From a virus, in IMG/VR virus record IMGVR_UViG_3300006810_000492, positions 1 through 21,244 of that record: a stretch of DNA of 21,244 nucleotides, one strand, 5' to 3'. Positions 14,055 to 20,794 of this stretch are shown piece by piece. The translations under genes were made by a program, and so were the position numbers. The first letter of the stretch is position 1, and the number at the start of each line of letters is the position of its first letter. Below the pieces are notes generated by a model. The model made no database searches. It had not been told where the DNA came from and saw only the letters and a program-made list of their open reading frames with translations.

Positions 14055-15053
14055 TTATGCAGCAATATTAGTCCACGTGTTTGTAGAGCTTGCAGCAATA
14101 CTAGTCCACGTGTTTGTGGAGCTTGTGTTAACAGGTTGCCATAGTCTAACATCATCAAGTGAAATTATAGCAGAAAATCCTGTAATTGAAAGTATTTGTT
14201 GTGTACTTGGAGTAACATTTCCAAGTGTAGAAGTTGCTTCAATACCTGTAACTACAACTCCTATTCCTTCTCCAATTGTTACTGAATTTAATGCTGTAAT
14301 AGCTTCTAAACCAGTTGGAGATAGTATTTGTTCACTAGATATAGCAACACTAGCTATACTTCCTGTTAATTCTTGACCAGTTACTTCAATGTAAGCGGCC
14401 AATCCTACTTCTACATTTCCTAAAGCTGTAGGTGCTTCAAATCCAATTACTGGATTTATAGTTGCTCCTGTAGCTGTTACAGAGTTTAATGTAGTTGTAG
14501 CTTCAAAACCTGTAGCAGATATTATTTGTTCACTTCCAATAGAAACGCTAGATAATGCTAGATTAGCTTGTTGTCCTTCTTCAATTACAACAGCTCCACC
14601 AGTAACTACTTCATCTGAAAGAATACTTTGGGCTTCAAATCCAGTAACAGAGAATATAGTTCCTGTACCTTCAATAACGTTACCAATAGGTGATCCCCAT
14701 GCTCCTGATCCCCATTCATTAACGCCCCAACCTGCTCTCCAATTTACATCTACTGTAGCAGATACACCAGTGACTTGAATTTCTTTTCCTTCACCAGCGA
14801 TTACATTTCCTAATGCAGAACTAACTTCAAAACCAGTTATAGCTAAAGATTGACCAGTGCCTGGTGTTGCATCTCCTAATGTTGAAGTTCCGTTTATACC
14901 CGTTGGTAAAATGACAGCACTGCCCTGTACGACTTCATCTCCTAATGAAGCGTTAAGGGATAGCCCTGTGATAACGGCGATAGCGTCTGCTGACGTTCCC
15001 CACTCACCGTCACCCCAGGCTAATCTACTCCAACCAACCTGGGCAGTTGACAT
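14055..15053 (-). CDS. Tail appendage protein made of exact 22-residue repeats
   Basis: A 332-residue protein built from twelve repeats. The TG (or EG/IG) that opens each unit falls at residues 29, 51, 73, 95, 137, 159, 181, 203, 225, 247, 269 and 291, an exact period of 22 except for unit four, which carries a 20-residue insert. Unit pattern: TGxxxxxxLxxVxxxxxxxxxx. The insert (105-124) is Trp/Gly-rich (WRAGWGVNEWGSGAWG) and echoes the N-terminus (WSRLAWGDGEWG). The C-terminus ends in an 11-residue duplication. Short regular beta repeats suggest a beta-solenoid or fibre shaft. I know no named family. It follows the 139-residue protein by a TAATG overlap and precedes the tail fibre, so a fibre-like virion role is likely. 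Confidence 0.7.
   Translation of the reverse strand: MSTAQVGWSRLAWGDGEWGTSADAIAVITGLSLNASLGDEVVQGSAVILPTGINGTSTLGDATPGTGQSLAITGFEVSSALGNVIAGEGKEIQVTGVSATVDVNWRAGWGVNEWGSGAWGSPIGNVIEGTGTIFSVTGFEAQSILSDEVVTGGAVVIEEGQQANLALSSVSIGSEQIISATGFEATTTLNSVTATGATINPVIGFEAPTALGNVEVGLAAYIEVTGQELTGSIASVAISSEQILSPTGLEAITALNSVTIGEGIGVVVTGIEATSTLGNVTPSTQQILSITGFSAIISLDDVRLWQPVNTSSTNTWTSIAASSTNTWTNIAA
14059..14124. repeat. 33-bp tandem duplication at the 3' end of the repeat protein gene
   Basis: Two adjacent 33-base units, 14059-14091 and 14092-14124, differ at only two positions (t/c and a/g). They encode the 11-residue tandem STNTWTSIAA / STNTWTNIAA at the C-terminus. The near identity suggests a recent duplication. 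Each unit contains CCACGTG. Confidence 0.9.
14148..14969. repeat. 66-base coding repeat array, twelve units
   Basis: DNA counterpart of the 22-residue repeats: unit openings fall every 66 bases except for one 126-base unit that contains the 60-base Trp-rich insert. Units are similar but not identical in DNA (for example the repeated agtatttgtt and attatttgtt stretches), so the array is old enough to have diverged while keeping exact length. Confidence 0.8.
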
Positions 15054-15472
15054 TAACTAATTCTAATTAATGCGTTATTAGCGTCTGCGGTTGGAAATTG
15101 AATTTCAAACGTACCGTTTGTAGATGATTTATCTCCACCAAAATCTAAAACACAAATTGCTGAATTTGAATTTGAGTTATTATAAATTAGTGCAGCTTGA
15201 GCTGTAATTGTTGAGTTTGAGAATGCTACGTTATCACAATCAAAAATTGCAACGTTGCCATCTGTGCTAACTGTTACGTTTGCTAATGTTGCTCCACCTG
15301 CGGAGTAACCAGTACCTGCAACTTCGTTAGTTGCTGCATAAGATGCTGTGTTCTCGTTTAGTGTAGCCGCATTGGTGTAGAGAGCTAACTTTAATGTGCT
15401 AGCTTCTAAGTTTGCTCCGGGTGCCATTAAATCTTCTTTAAATGCCACGCAGAGTGCTTGTGTTATTGCCAT
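15053..15472 (-). CDS. Small phage virion protein (KLALYT...NEVAGTGYSAGG family)
   Basis: A 139-residue beta-rich protein. Residues 27-61 (LKLALYTNAATLNENTASY, then NEVAGTGYSAGGATL) form a motif I know from many phage structural regions, in which a short strand-rich domain is linked to tail or fibre proteins; the exact role is not established to my knowledge. The N-terminus FKEDLMAPGANLEA is the usual lead-in. The C-terminal half has alternating hydrophobic strands (AIFDCDNVAF, AALIYN, AICVLDFGG, FEIQFP). A strong ribosome site AAGGAGGT at 15486-15479, 6 bases before the ATG at 15472, suggests high expression. It starts the appendage block, directly after the neck genes. Confidence 0.65.
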   Translation of the reverse strand: MAITQALCVAFKEDLMAPGANLEASTLKLALYTNAATLNENTASYAATNEVAGTGYSAGGATLANVTVSTDGNVAIFDCDNVAFSNSTITAQAALIYNNSNSNSAICVLDFGGDKSSTNGTFEIQFPTADANNALIRIS

Positions 15473-15484
15473 GGTTCTACCTCC

Positions 15485-16138
15485 TTATTGGCTACCCGTT
15501 AGGGTGTCCGTGCCAGCTACGCTAGCAGGGAATTTGTAATCAGTTCGTCTGCGCCTTCTTGCTTGATTATTAAGACCAGCTACGATCTCCTGATATCTTT
15601 TATTATACAACGGATAATCTACTTCATTTTTTGTAAAAATAGAAGCTTCGGCTAAACAACCATAAAGTAATGCGTCATCAGCAAATTCAGTTAGCCAATT
15701 AGTTGTATTTGTATTTGAAAGATTTTGAATACGTGCAATGTATTGCATATGCACTGTGTAAGCTTGATCTGGTGTAGGTGCTAAGATTGTAGTATTATCA
15801 TCAAAATTAGCAAAATATTTAGGAAGTCCAGTTTGAGTTGCATCTGGCCAATATTCATATAAATATTCATCAGTTTTTATTTCTAAGAATATCTTATCGT
15901 TTCCATTAAAAACCATTAAATTTTTAATAATTAATAAATCACTTGGATTACTCATATATTGATTATTAGCGTCTAAAGTAGTATATGAATTAAAAGTAAA
16001 CGCTTCAGGATCAATTTCTCTTAATAATCGCTGTTCCGTATTATTAATAAATACGTCTAATTGATTAGTAAAATCAGTTCCTGTATTTTGCATCCAAGTT
16101 TGGATATCTGTTTTTAAATCTGAATAAGTTGTTGCCAT
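15485..16138 (-). CDS. Adaptor / tail-tube-A-like neck protein
   Basis: A 217-residue protein with the layout of podovirus head-tail adaptors (T7 gp11-like): N-terminal helices with YSDLKTDIQTWMQNT and LDVFINNTEQRLLREID (6-43), a strand region with NPSDLLIIKNLMV (64-76) and KIFLEIKTDEYLYEYWPD (82-99), the strand-turn LAPTPDQAYTVHMQYIARI (116-134), then helices WLTEFADDALLYGCLAEASIF and YNKRYQEIVAGL (146-189), closing with a basic RRRRR tract. These proteins form a dodecameric ring under the portal. A second protein of similar layout is encoded at 17271-17954. ATG start at 16138 in a TAATG overlap with the glycosyltransferase stop. Confidence 0.6.
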   Translation of the reverse strand: MATTYSDLKTDIQTWMQNTGTDFTNQLDVFINNTEQRLLREIDPEAFTFNSYTTLDANNQYMSNPSDLLIIKNLMVFNGNDKIFLEIKTDEYLYEYWPDATQTGLPKYFANFDDNTTILAPTPDQAYTVHMQYIARIQNLSNTNTTNWLTEFADDALLYGCLAEASIFTKNEVDYPLYNKRYQEIVAGLNNQARRRRRTDYKFPASVAGTDTLTGSQ

Positions 16139-16929
16139 TATGTTGCTATACTATCTTTTTTTGCAAATTTATGCGATACATTTCCTCTAAATCCATAAGT
16201 TCCAAAATGAGTTAAAGAACTTTGAATTTCAGCGTATATTTTTCCACCTATTTGCTGCCATCTACGACAGAATGTGTAATCTTCACTTAAATATCTATTA
16301 CTTTCAGGATCAATAATACAATCGAAAAATGAATAACACCAATCGCTAGAGTATCTCCCATTATTAATAATCTGATCTGAAGTATATTTTAATTGAGGAA
16401 AATGTTCTTTCATTTTAACAAATACATCTTTTTTAATAAGCATAAAACCAGTAGCTGCATCCAATACTTCTACAAATCCGTTTTCTACTTGAATATTCAT
16501 AGGATCAGCGAAGTTCATATTATATCCTAATAACTTCTGTTCTAATGCTTGTGTATCTCCCTTTTTCAAATAATATTCTAAGTTTTGCCATTCAATTGAT
16601 TTTCTTGGATAGATAGCTGAAACGACATCTTTATCGTGTTTCAATAACTTAGTAACTAATTCTGGGTTAAAAGCGATATCTGAATCTATAAATAATAAAT
16701 GAGTACAATGTTCTGTATCCATAAATTGAGAAACGATAGTATTTCTTGCTCTAGTAATTAAACTTTCATTTCCCATAGTATTTAAATGAATCTTATAACC
16801 ATTTTCTTTTGCTTCTTGTAATAATTTAATTACACTATGAAAATATGCTTCGTGCATTAAACCACCATAACATGGTGTTCCAATCATAACATATGCGTCT
16901 TGTAAATTAACTGATGACGACTGAGACAT
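16138..16929 (-). CDS. GT-A type glycosyltransferase
   Basis: A 263-residue glycosyltransferase domain. Visible elements: MIGTPCYGG (15-23) as the nucleotide-sugar loop, NTMGNESLITRARNTIVSQF (50-69), LLFIDSDIAF (78-87) with the D82-S-D84 DxD metal/UDP motif, AATGFMLIKKDVF (158-170) and SEDYTFCRRW (215-224) with the acidic E216-D217 expected near the catalytic base, then H241. It should move a sugar from a nucleotide-sugar donor; acceptor unknown. The gene sits inside the neck-protein run, which suggests a virion protein or host surface target, though no sequence feature identifies it. ATG at 16929 has GGAG upstream and lies within the 3' end of the 124-aa gene (23-base overlap). Confidence 0.85.
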   Translation of the reverse strand: MSQSSSVNLQDAYVMIGTPCYGGLMHEAYFHSVIKLLQEAKENGYKIHLNTMGNESLITRARNTIVSQFMDTEHCTHLLFIDSDIAFNPELVTKLLKHDKDVVSAIYPRKSIEWQNLEYYLKKGDTQALEQKLLGYNMNFADPMNIQVENGFVEVLDAATGFMLIKKDVFVKMKEHFPQLKYTSDQIINNGRYSSDWCYSFFDCIIDPESNRYLSEDYTFCRRWQQIGGKIYAEIQSSLTHFGTYGFRGNVSHKFAKKDSIAT

Positions 16930-17281
16930 TTCCTAACTCCAATCCTATTTGGTTTCCGGTAGCTACACCTACCTCTTGCCCTGTGTCTCCAAAGGTACCC
17001 GGATATATTACTGATAATTGATCAGGCACGCCTCCTGTAGCTGAAAGAGGAGCCTGCGGTCTGGCATTTTTTAGTGCTTCTGGATCACTAAAAACTATTG
17101 GATCTAGTTGTGGTTGTTTTGGTTCATATTCGCTAATGTGAACTAATAGTCCGTTCCATTCACGAACCATTTCTAAATAAGGATATTCTAATCCTGAACG
17201 ATCTGAAATTGCTCTAGCGTATTTTCCTTTAGCATATGGAAAGGAAGGTGCTTTAGTTGGTCCACGTTTATTAAAAGCCAC
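16907..17281 (-). CDS. Degenerate zinc-ribbon-like small phage protein
   Basis: A 124-residue protein. Residues 18-57 (KGKYARAISDRSGLEYPYLE, then MVREWNGLLVHISEYEPKQPQ) resemble a small phage family that, from memory, reads CDRCG...W.GL.VC..C....HPQ and would bind zinc. Here the cysteine places are Ser (S26 and S29) and His/Ser (H48, S50), and there is no cysteine anywhere in the protein. The metal site is therefore probably lost. The C-terminal 60 residues are Pro/Gly-rich and unstructured-looking. Role unknown, but a position between two neck proteins is suggestive of head-tail joining. The start is GTG at 17281, overlapping the previous gene by 11 bases. Confidence 0.6.
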   Translation of the reverse strand: MAFNKRGPTKAPSFPYAKGKYARAISDRSGLEYPYLEMVREWNGLLVHISEYEPKQPQLDPIVFSDPEALKNARPQAPLSATGGVPDQLSVIYPGTFGDTGQEVGVATGNQIGLELGNVSVVIS

Positions 17282-17954
17282 TGCGATAACCTGGTACTAT
17301 TCTAAATGTTTCGTTTAAATCTGCGTCTTTCGCTCTAGTAAATGCAGTTTCATACTCAGCTTTTAAATACGATAATTTATTTAAATCTACTCCTGCTCTT
17401 TTCATTCCCATATAATAAGCTAAACCAGCAACCATACATTCATAAAATCTAAAAGGAATATCGATATCTTGCTCACTACCACCAGAACTAAGAGCAGTAA
17501 TATCTTCTATTTTTCTTATTCTCCAATAAGTAATAACGTCAGTACTATTATCGGGTGCTGGATAGATATATAATTCTGGTGTTCTATCTTTTTGTAAATA
17601 AAATTGAGTTGCTCTTCCTGTCGTTAATTTATTAGGATAAGCATTATAATCAGTTAAACTAATACGTTCTACGCTATAATCTGTACCATCTCTTGTTACA
17701 TAAGTATCTACAATATCTACAGTATCGTAATCAAGAGCATAACTAGGTGTGTTTTCTACTACTGTTACAGTTTTCTTTTCAAGTGTCCATTGATTGACAC
17801 CACGATTAGCCCAATCAGCGAACATAACATTAAGACTACGTTTCGCTGAACGTATATCATAACCTAAAATCGGTTCTCCACCGATACGATCCATAGCTTC
17901 TTGAATCGCATCATTAACCGTTAAGTTAAATGTTGCTGTTCCTGATGTGGCCAT
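17271..17954 (-). CDS. Adaptor / tail-tube-A-like neck protein (T7 gp11 or P22 gp4-like)
   Basis: A 227-residue protein with the family layout: NDAIQEAMDRIGG (14-26), then IRSAKRSLNVMFADWANRG (34-52), NQWTL, strand YALDYDTVDIVDTYVTRDGTD (72-92), LTDYNAYPNKLTTGRATQFYL (100-120), LYIYPAPD (132-139), VITYWRIRKIEDI (144-156), and helices to the C-terminus (RFYECMVAGLAYYMGMKR). In short-tailed phages this protein forms a ring below the portal that receives the tail. ATG start at 17954 in a TAATG overlap with the 95-aa gene. A second adaptor-like protein is encoded by 15485-16138, so the two may form stacked rings, as T7 gp11 and gp12 or P22 gp4 and gp10 do. Confidence 0.75.
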   Translation of the reverse strand: MATSGTATFNLTVNDAIQEAMDRIGGEPILGYDIRSAKRSLNVMFADWANRGVNQWTLEKKTVTVVENTPSYALDYDTVDIVDTYVTRDGTDYSVERISLTDYNAYPNKLTTGRATQFYLQKDRTPELYIYPAPDNSTDVITYWRIRKIEDITALSSGGSEQDIDIPFRFYECMVAGLAYYMGMKRAGVDLNKLSYLKAEYETAFTRAKDADLNETFRIVPGYRSGF

Positions 17955-18241
17955 TATGCGTAAAATACTGTAACTGCTGCCACGTTTGCTGATAAGTTAG
18001 CAACTAAGTTAGTAGAACATTTTAAACCTTCAGATGGTAAAGAAATCTGAACAGGTCCTGATGCTGCACTAGCTGCAGTTGTTAACGCAAACAAAGTAGA
18101 ACTACCATCTTTAAAAGTTACTGTCCCTGCATTTGCAGTAGGTGTTACAATAAATCCTTTTAATCTTGTAGGACCTGCAAATAAAGTTACATCACTTCCT
18201 GTTGTAGTAGTACTATTGGCAAAAATATCTGAACTTGACAT
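17954..18241 (-). CDS. Small beta-rich virion protein, unknown family
   Basis: A 95-residue protein with a Ser/Thr-rich start, then alternating strands (VTLFAGPTRLKGFIVTP, GTVTFKDGSSTLFALTT, GPVQISLPSEG, NLVANLSANVAAVTVFYA). The compact beta pattern resembles small capsid or neck decoration proteins encoded between capsid and adaptor genes; I do not recognise the family. It has TAATG overlaps at both ends, with the acidic 150-aa gene before it and the adaptor gene after it, implying coupled translation. Confidence 0.6.
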   Translation of the reverse strand: MSSSDIFANSTTTTGSDVTLFAGPTRLKGFIVTPTANAGTVTFKDGSSTLFALTTAASAASGPVQISLPSEGLKCSTNLVANLSANVAAVTVFYA

Positions 18242-18690
18242 TATACATTTGCTCCTTTTTTAAGTGCATTTCTCAATGCTTCTAATTGTCCTTCAATGGA
18301 TTTTAATTTTCCACCAAAGTATGTATCTAACCCTGCAAACGCAGGACTAGGACTACCTCCTACATTAGCCATAGGACCATAGGGAGACATTGAACTAGGT
18401 GTTCCCATTAAATTTTGACCACTATAAACTTTAGCAGATGGTTCACTAGCTGCAGCTGATAATGCTTTTAAAGCTTTATCTAACTTAGCTTTTGTTTCGC
18501 TATCTTCTTGAGATGATTCAATAACAGATTTTATTTCTTCTAAAGTAGGTGTTTCAGTTTCTTCTTTTTCTAAATCTACTTTAACTTCATCTTTAGTATC
18601 TTCAACTTTTATTTTTTCAAAAGCATCTTTTTCAGCTTTTAAATCATCTGAAGATTTAAACTGACTTATGAAATCATCAAACCAACTCAT
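18241..18690 (-). CDS. Charged helical protein in the head-neck region, unknown
   Basis: A 149-residue protein: N-terminal amphipathic WFDDFISQF, a highly charged helix (10-85) rich in Glu/Lys/Asp, an Ala-rich stretch, a Met/Gly/Ser/Pro-rich linker (88-120) and a final helix GGKLKSIEGQLEALRNALKK. The charged helices would suit a scaffold- or adaptor-type role, but the gene follows the capsid gene rather than preceding it, so scaffold is doubtful. The frame extends to TTG at 18708, but I prefer ATG at 18690, where MSWFDDF begins a normal amphipathic helix; no ribosome site supports either. It follows a hairpin at 18712-18734. Confidence 0.55.
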   Translation of the reverse strand: MSWFDDFISQFKSSDDLKAEKDAFEKIKVEDTKDEVKVDLEKEETETPTLEEIKSVIESSQEDSETKAKLDKALKALSAAASEPSAKVYSGQNLMGTPSSMSPYGPMANVGGSPSPAFAGLDTYFGGKLKSIEGQLEALRNALKKGANV

Positions 18691-18711
18691 AATCGCAACT
18701 ATATACAATTA

Positions 18712-18734
18712 ATAGGGCCTTTAACAGGCCCTAT
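18712..18734 (-). terminator. Strong hairpin in an intergenic gap, terminator or stability element
   Basis: A perfect 9-bp stem, atagggcct at 18712-18720 and aggccctat at 18726-18734, with a 5-base loop, between the stop of the 151-aa gene (18743) and the next start. On the minus strand the stem is followed by TAATTGTATAT, a poor T-run, so termination is likely partial; it may instead protect the 3' end of the upstream message. Confidence 0.55.
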
Positions 18735-18742
18735 ATTAACTA

Positions 18743-19198
18743 TTATAAGTTATTGTTTTGAACGTATTCTACAGTAGCTGTAAAAGCACCAGTAGTCGCA
18801 TCGCCATCACCATTAGTTGCAGTTGCAATAACAGTAACATCAGTATTACCAATGTTGGTAGAATTTGCGATAGCTGCAATATTCATTGTAGTTCTAGCTG
18901 CAGCTTGAGCGTTTGCTGCCACTGTAAATAGTGTAGCATTCGCAGAAGTACCAACAGAAACTGTTGAAGCGTTAGTCGCATCAGAAACTTCAGTAATATC
19001 TAGCTTAACATCAATAACTTGTGAATATGCAGGAATAGTTCCGATTGTCCAAGTTGTTGAATTACCTGTTAAAACACCAGATGATGACTGTATCATTTTA
19101 ACAAATCCAACGTTTTTAACGTCTGATCCTACAGTAGTTCCTGTAGTTTCTTTAATTGTACCAGCTTTAATAGGGCCGGAAAATGTAGTTGTTCCCAT
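18743..19198 (-). CDS. Small beta-rich virion protein next to the capsid gene, unknown
   Basis: A 151-residue protein dominated by Thr/Ala/Val/Ser strands (TTTFSGPIKAGTI, VGFVKMIQSSSGVLT, STTWTIGTIPAYSQVIDVKL, and later VIATATNGDGDATTGAFTATVEY). It looks like a secreted-free, soluble beta-sandwich, as expected for a capsid decoration or head-fibre protein. I do not know the family. It has one of the strongest ribosome sites in the window, AAGGAGGT at 19213-19206, 7 bases before the ATG, and is flanked by hairpins on both sides. That pattern suggests its own high and separately controlled expression, in line with an abundant virion component. Confidence 0.6.
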   Translation of the reverse strand: MGTTTFSGPIKAGTIKETTGTTVGSDVKNVGFVKMIQSSSGVLTGNSTTWTIGTIPAYSQVIDVKLDITEVSDATNASTVSVGTSANATLFTVAANAQAAARTTMNIAAIANSTNIGNTDVTVIATATNGDGDATTGAFTATVEYVQNNNL

Positions 19199-19236
19199 AA
19201 TGTCTACCTCCTTGTAGTCGTTTAAGTCTTTAGGGA

Positions 19237-19263
19237 AAGAGAGGGCGAATAACGCCCCCTCTT
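19237..19263 (-). terminator. Terminator-like hairpin directly after the major capsid gene
   Basis: An 11-position stem with one mismatch: left arm 19237-19247, loop 19248-19252, right arm 19253-19263, GC-rich at the loop end. On the minus strand it begins 11 bases after the capsid stop codon and is followed by a short pyrimidine run (TTTCCC). This is the usual location of a phage terminator or attenuator that sets the excess of capsid message over downstream genes. Confidence 0.65.
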
Positions 19264-19274
19264 AGTTTTAATTA

Positions 19275-20183
19275 TTAGGCTGCGCCTGTAGTACCGAAGA
19301 TACCTCTCCAATCGGTGAAACCGAATGAATATCTCTCAGATACTTTATAGCGTAAATTGCCTGTCTCAAAATCACCTTCAACAGCTTTCTTAAGTGATCT
19401 TCTTACGAAGTGTTTTAAACCATCGTTTACATCTGTTAGTAAGAAGAAAGCATCAGGGTCAGTTAAACGCTGATTAACTGCTACGCCACCAGGGATCATA
19501 CCCATAGATTTCATAGCGTTAATGTCGTTGTCAGCTGTACCTAGTCTTAAGTTACTGTTAACGATTCTTTCAGCAACAAACATTAGTTCTGGTGGAACAA
19601 CCAATTTCTGACCTGTAGCTGCAACCGGAATACCTCTGTCATCTGTCATTTCAGAAATCTGAATTAACATAGTTTCTAGAGATGTTTCGGATAAGTCAGC
19701 TGCAGTTCCAAGAATGTTGGATGCAGTTCCGCCACCACCTAATGGGTGAGAAGCACTAAGCATAGCCACTCCGTCACCACCTGTTACTGATGTAAAGCCG
19801 TTGTTTAAGATGTTCGCACCTTTGATTTCTTTTGTGTGCTGCATTGATCTTGCTAAAGCTCTAGCGTATTTTGCACCAAGAGAACCGTAAAGACCATCTT
19901 CTTCAGCTTCTTCAGTAATTGCAAAAGCTAATGCGATTGTCTCGTGTGTGTATCTTGCTACAATACCTTCTCTTCCTGATTCGTAAGAGATGGCTGCGCC
20001 TTCTGCTTTAGTAGGAGCTGCACCGAAACCAATCATTTGTACATCTTCTTCAAAAGCTTTTTGTGATTGCTCAACAGAGAATAATTCTCTCCACTGCTCT
20101 GGATAACGGTCATATTCCATACCAAAGATAGTGTTGAGGCCTAAGTTAAGTTGTTTCGTAAATAACGATCTATTTAATGCCAT
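19275..20183 (-). CDS. Major capsid protein (HK97 fold, Mu gpT-like)
   Basis: A 302-residue capsid subunit. Recognisable segments: ALNRSLFTKQLNLGLNTIFG (2-21), YPEQWRELFSVEQSQKAFEE (27-46), the strand VARYTHETIALAFAITEEAEEDG (about 75-97), the spine-like helix ARALARSMQHTKEIKGANIL (107-126), the loop GVAMLSASHPLGGG (139-152), VVPPELMFVAERI (200-212) and the C-terminal YSFGFTDWRGIFG. These match the Mu gpT-like branch of HK97-fold capsid proteins. It should form the icosahedral shell. No delta domain or protease site is visible, so scaffolding may be separate. Ribosome site AAGGAG at 20195-20190, overlapping the stop of the decoration-like gene. A hairpin follows the stop. Confidence 0.88.
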   Translation of the reverse strand: MALNRSLFTKQLNLGLNTIFGMEYDRYPEQWRELFSVEQSQKAFEEDVQMIGFGAAPTKAEGAAISYESGREGIVARYTHETIALAFAITEEAEEDGLYGSLGAKYARALARSMQHTKEIKGANILNNGFTSVTGGDGVAMLSASHPLGGGGTASNILGTAADLSETSLETMLIQISEMTDDRGIPVAATGQKLVVPPELMFVAERIVNSNLRLGTADNDINAMKSMGMIPGGVAVNQRLTDPDAFFLLTDVNDGLKHFVRRSLKKAVEGDFETGNLRYKVSERYSFGFTDWRGIFGTTGAA

Positions 20184-20189
20184 AACTTA

Positions 20190-20195
20190 CTCCTT
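20190..20195 (-). promoter_or_regulatory. Ribosome binding site of the major capsid gene
   Basis: AAGGAG on the minus strand, 6 bases before the capsid ATG and overlapping the stop of the decoration-like gene, so capsid translation can start independently or by reinitiation. Confidence 0.7.
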
Positions 20196-20763
20196 ATACT
20201 CCTGCGCCTTGAGTTGATAATCTATGCTGGTTGATTGTTACCTCAACTTTTGCATTTTCAGCCCAAGCGTTATCTGGCTCATCTACTTTTCTTAGAACTC
20301 TAAGAACAAGAGAACCTGTTCCTAAAGTTGCGTTGTCTAACTCATGTTGTGAGTAGCCATAAGTAGAATTACCTGCTGTTAATAGAACGTTTGCTGTTTC
20401 TCCAACGTTAGCTTGAGCAATAGAACCGTTACCGGCCTGTACTGTATAAGTAATCATTGGATCATCATATACATAAGCTTTAATTGAAGTGTTAGCTTTT
20501 ACAGTAGTGTTAGCTGTCCATACTTTTAAGAACCTAACATCTCCTGTTGCTTCATCGACATATTCACAACCGTAAAATACACCAATCGCTTTATCTGAAT
20601 TAGCGAAAGCATCTAAATATCCATCTGATCCGAGATCAACAATATCTCCAGAGAAGAAACTAGTGCTATGCCCATTTTCGATTAGGTATTCGTTGGCTCT
20701 AATTATGCCGCCGGTTAAGTGTCTTTTAGGCACAAAACCATTTGGTTGGTCTGCATTAGCCAT
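20194..20763 (-). CDS. Capsid decoration-like structural protein
   Basis: A 189-residue beta-rich protein directly before the capsid gene. The opening ANADQPNGFVPKRHLTGG and the strands SGDIVDLGSDGYLDAFANSD, AIGVFYGCEYVD, FLKVWTANTTV and ITYTVQAG resemble proteins that regularly precede the capsid gene in marine short-tailed phages; a head decoration or capsid-stabilising role is likely but the family name is not certain. The C-terminal part (LVLRVLRKVDEPDN, VEVTINQH) is strand-like. Very strong ribosome site AAGGAGGT at 20779-20772, 8 bases before the ATG, fits a highly expressed structural protein. Confidence 0.65.
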   Translation of the reverse strand: MANADQPNGFVPKRHLTGGIIRANEYLIENGHSTSFFSGDIVDLGSDGYLDAFANSDKAIGVFYGCEYVDEATGDVRFLKVWTANTTVKANTSIKAYVYDDPMITYTVQAGNGSIAQANVGETANVLLTAGNSTYGYSQHELDNATLGTGSLVLRVLRKVDEPDNAWAENAKVEVTINQHRLSTQGAGV

Positions 20764-20794
20764 TTTATTTTACCTCCTTAAAATTGCCATTTGC

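Noticed and set aside
14059-14124. Tandem repeats as a CRISPR array or iteron origin
   Set aside because: Only two adjacent copies, in frame in a coding gene, with no spacers.
14077-14376. Plus-strand open frame of 99 codons opposite the repeat protein
   Set aside because: Antisense of the 66-base repeats, so the open frame follows from the repeat structure; no gene-like start.
14857-15060. Plus-strand open frame of 67 codons opposite the start of the repeat protein
   Set aside because: Shadow of a strong minus-strand gene; no ribosome site and no family pattern.
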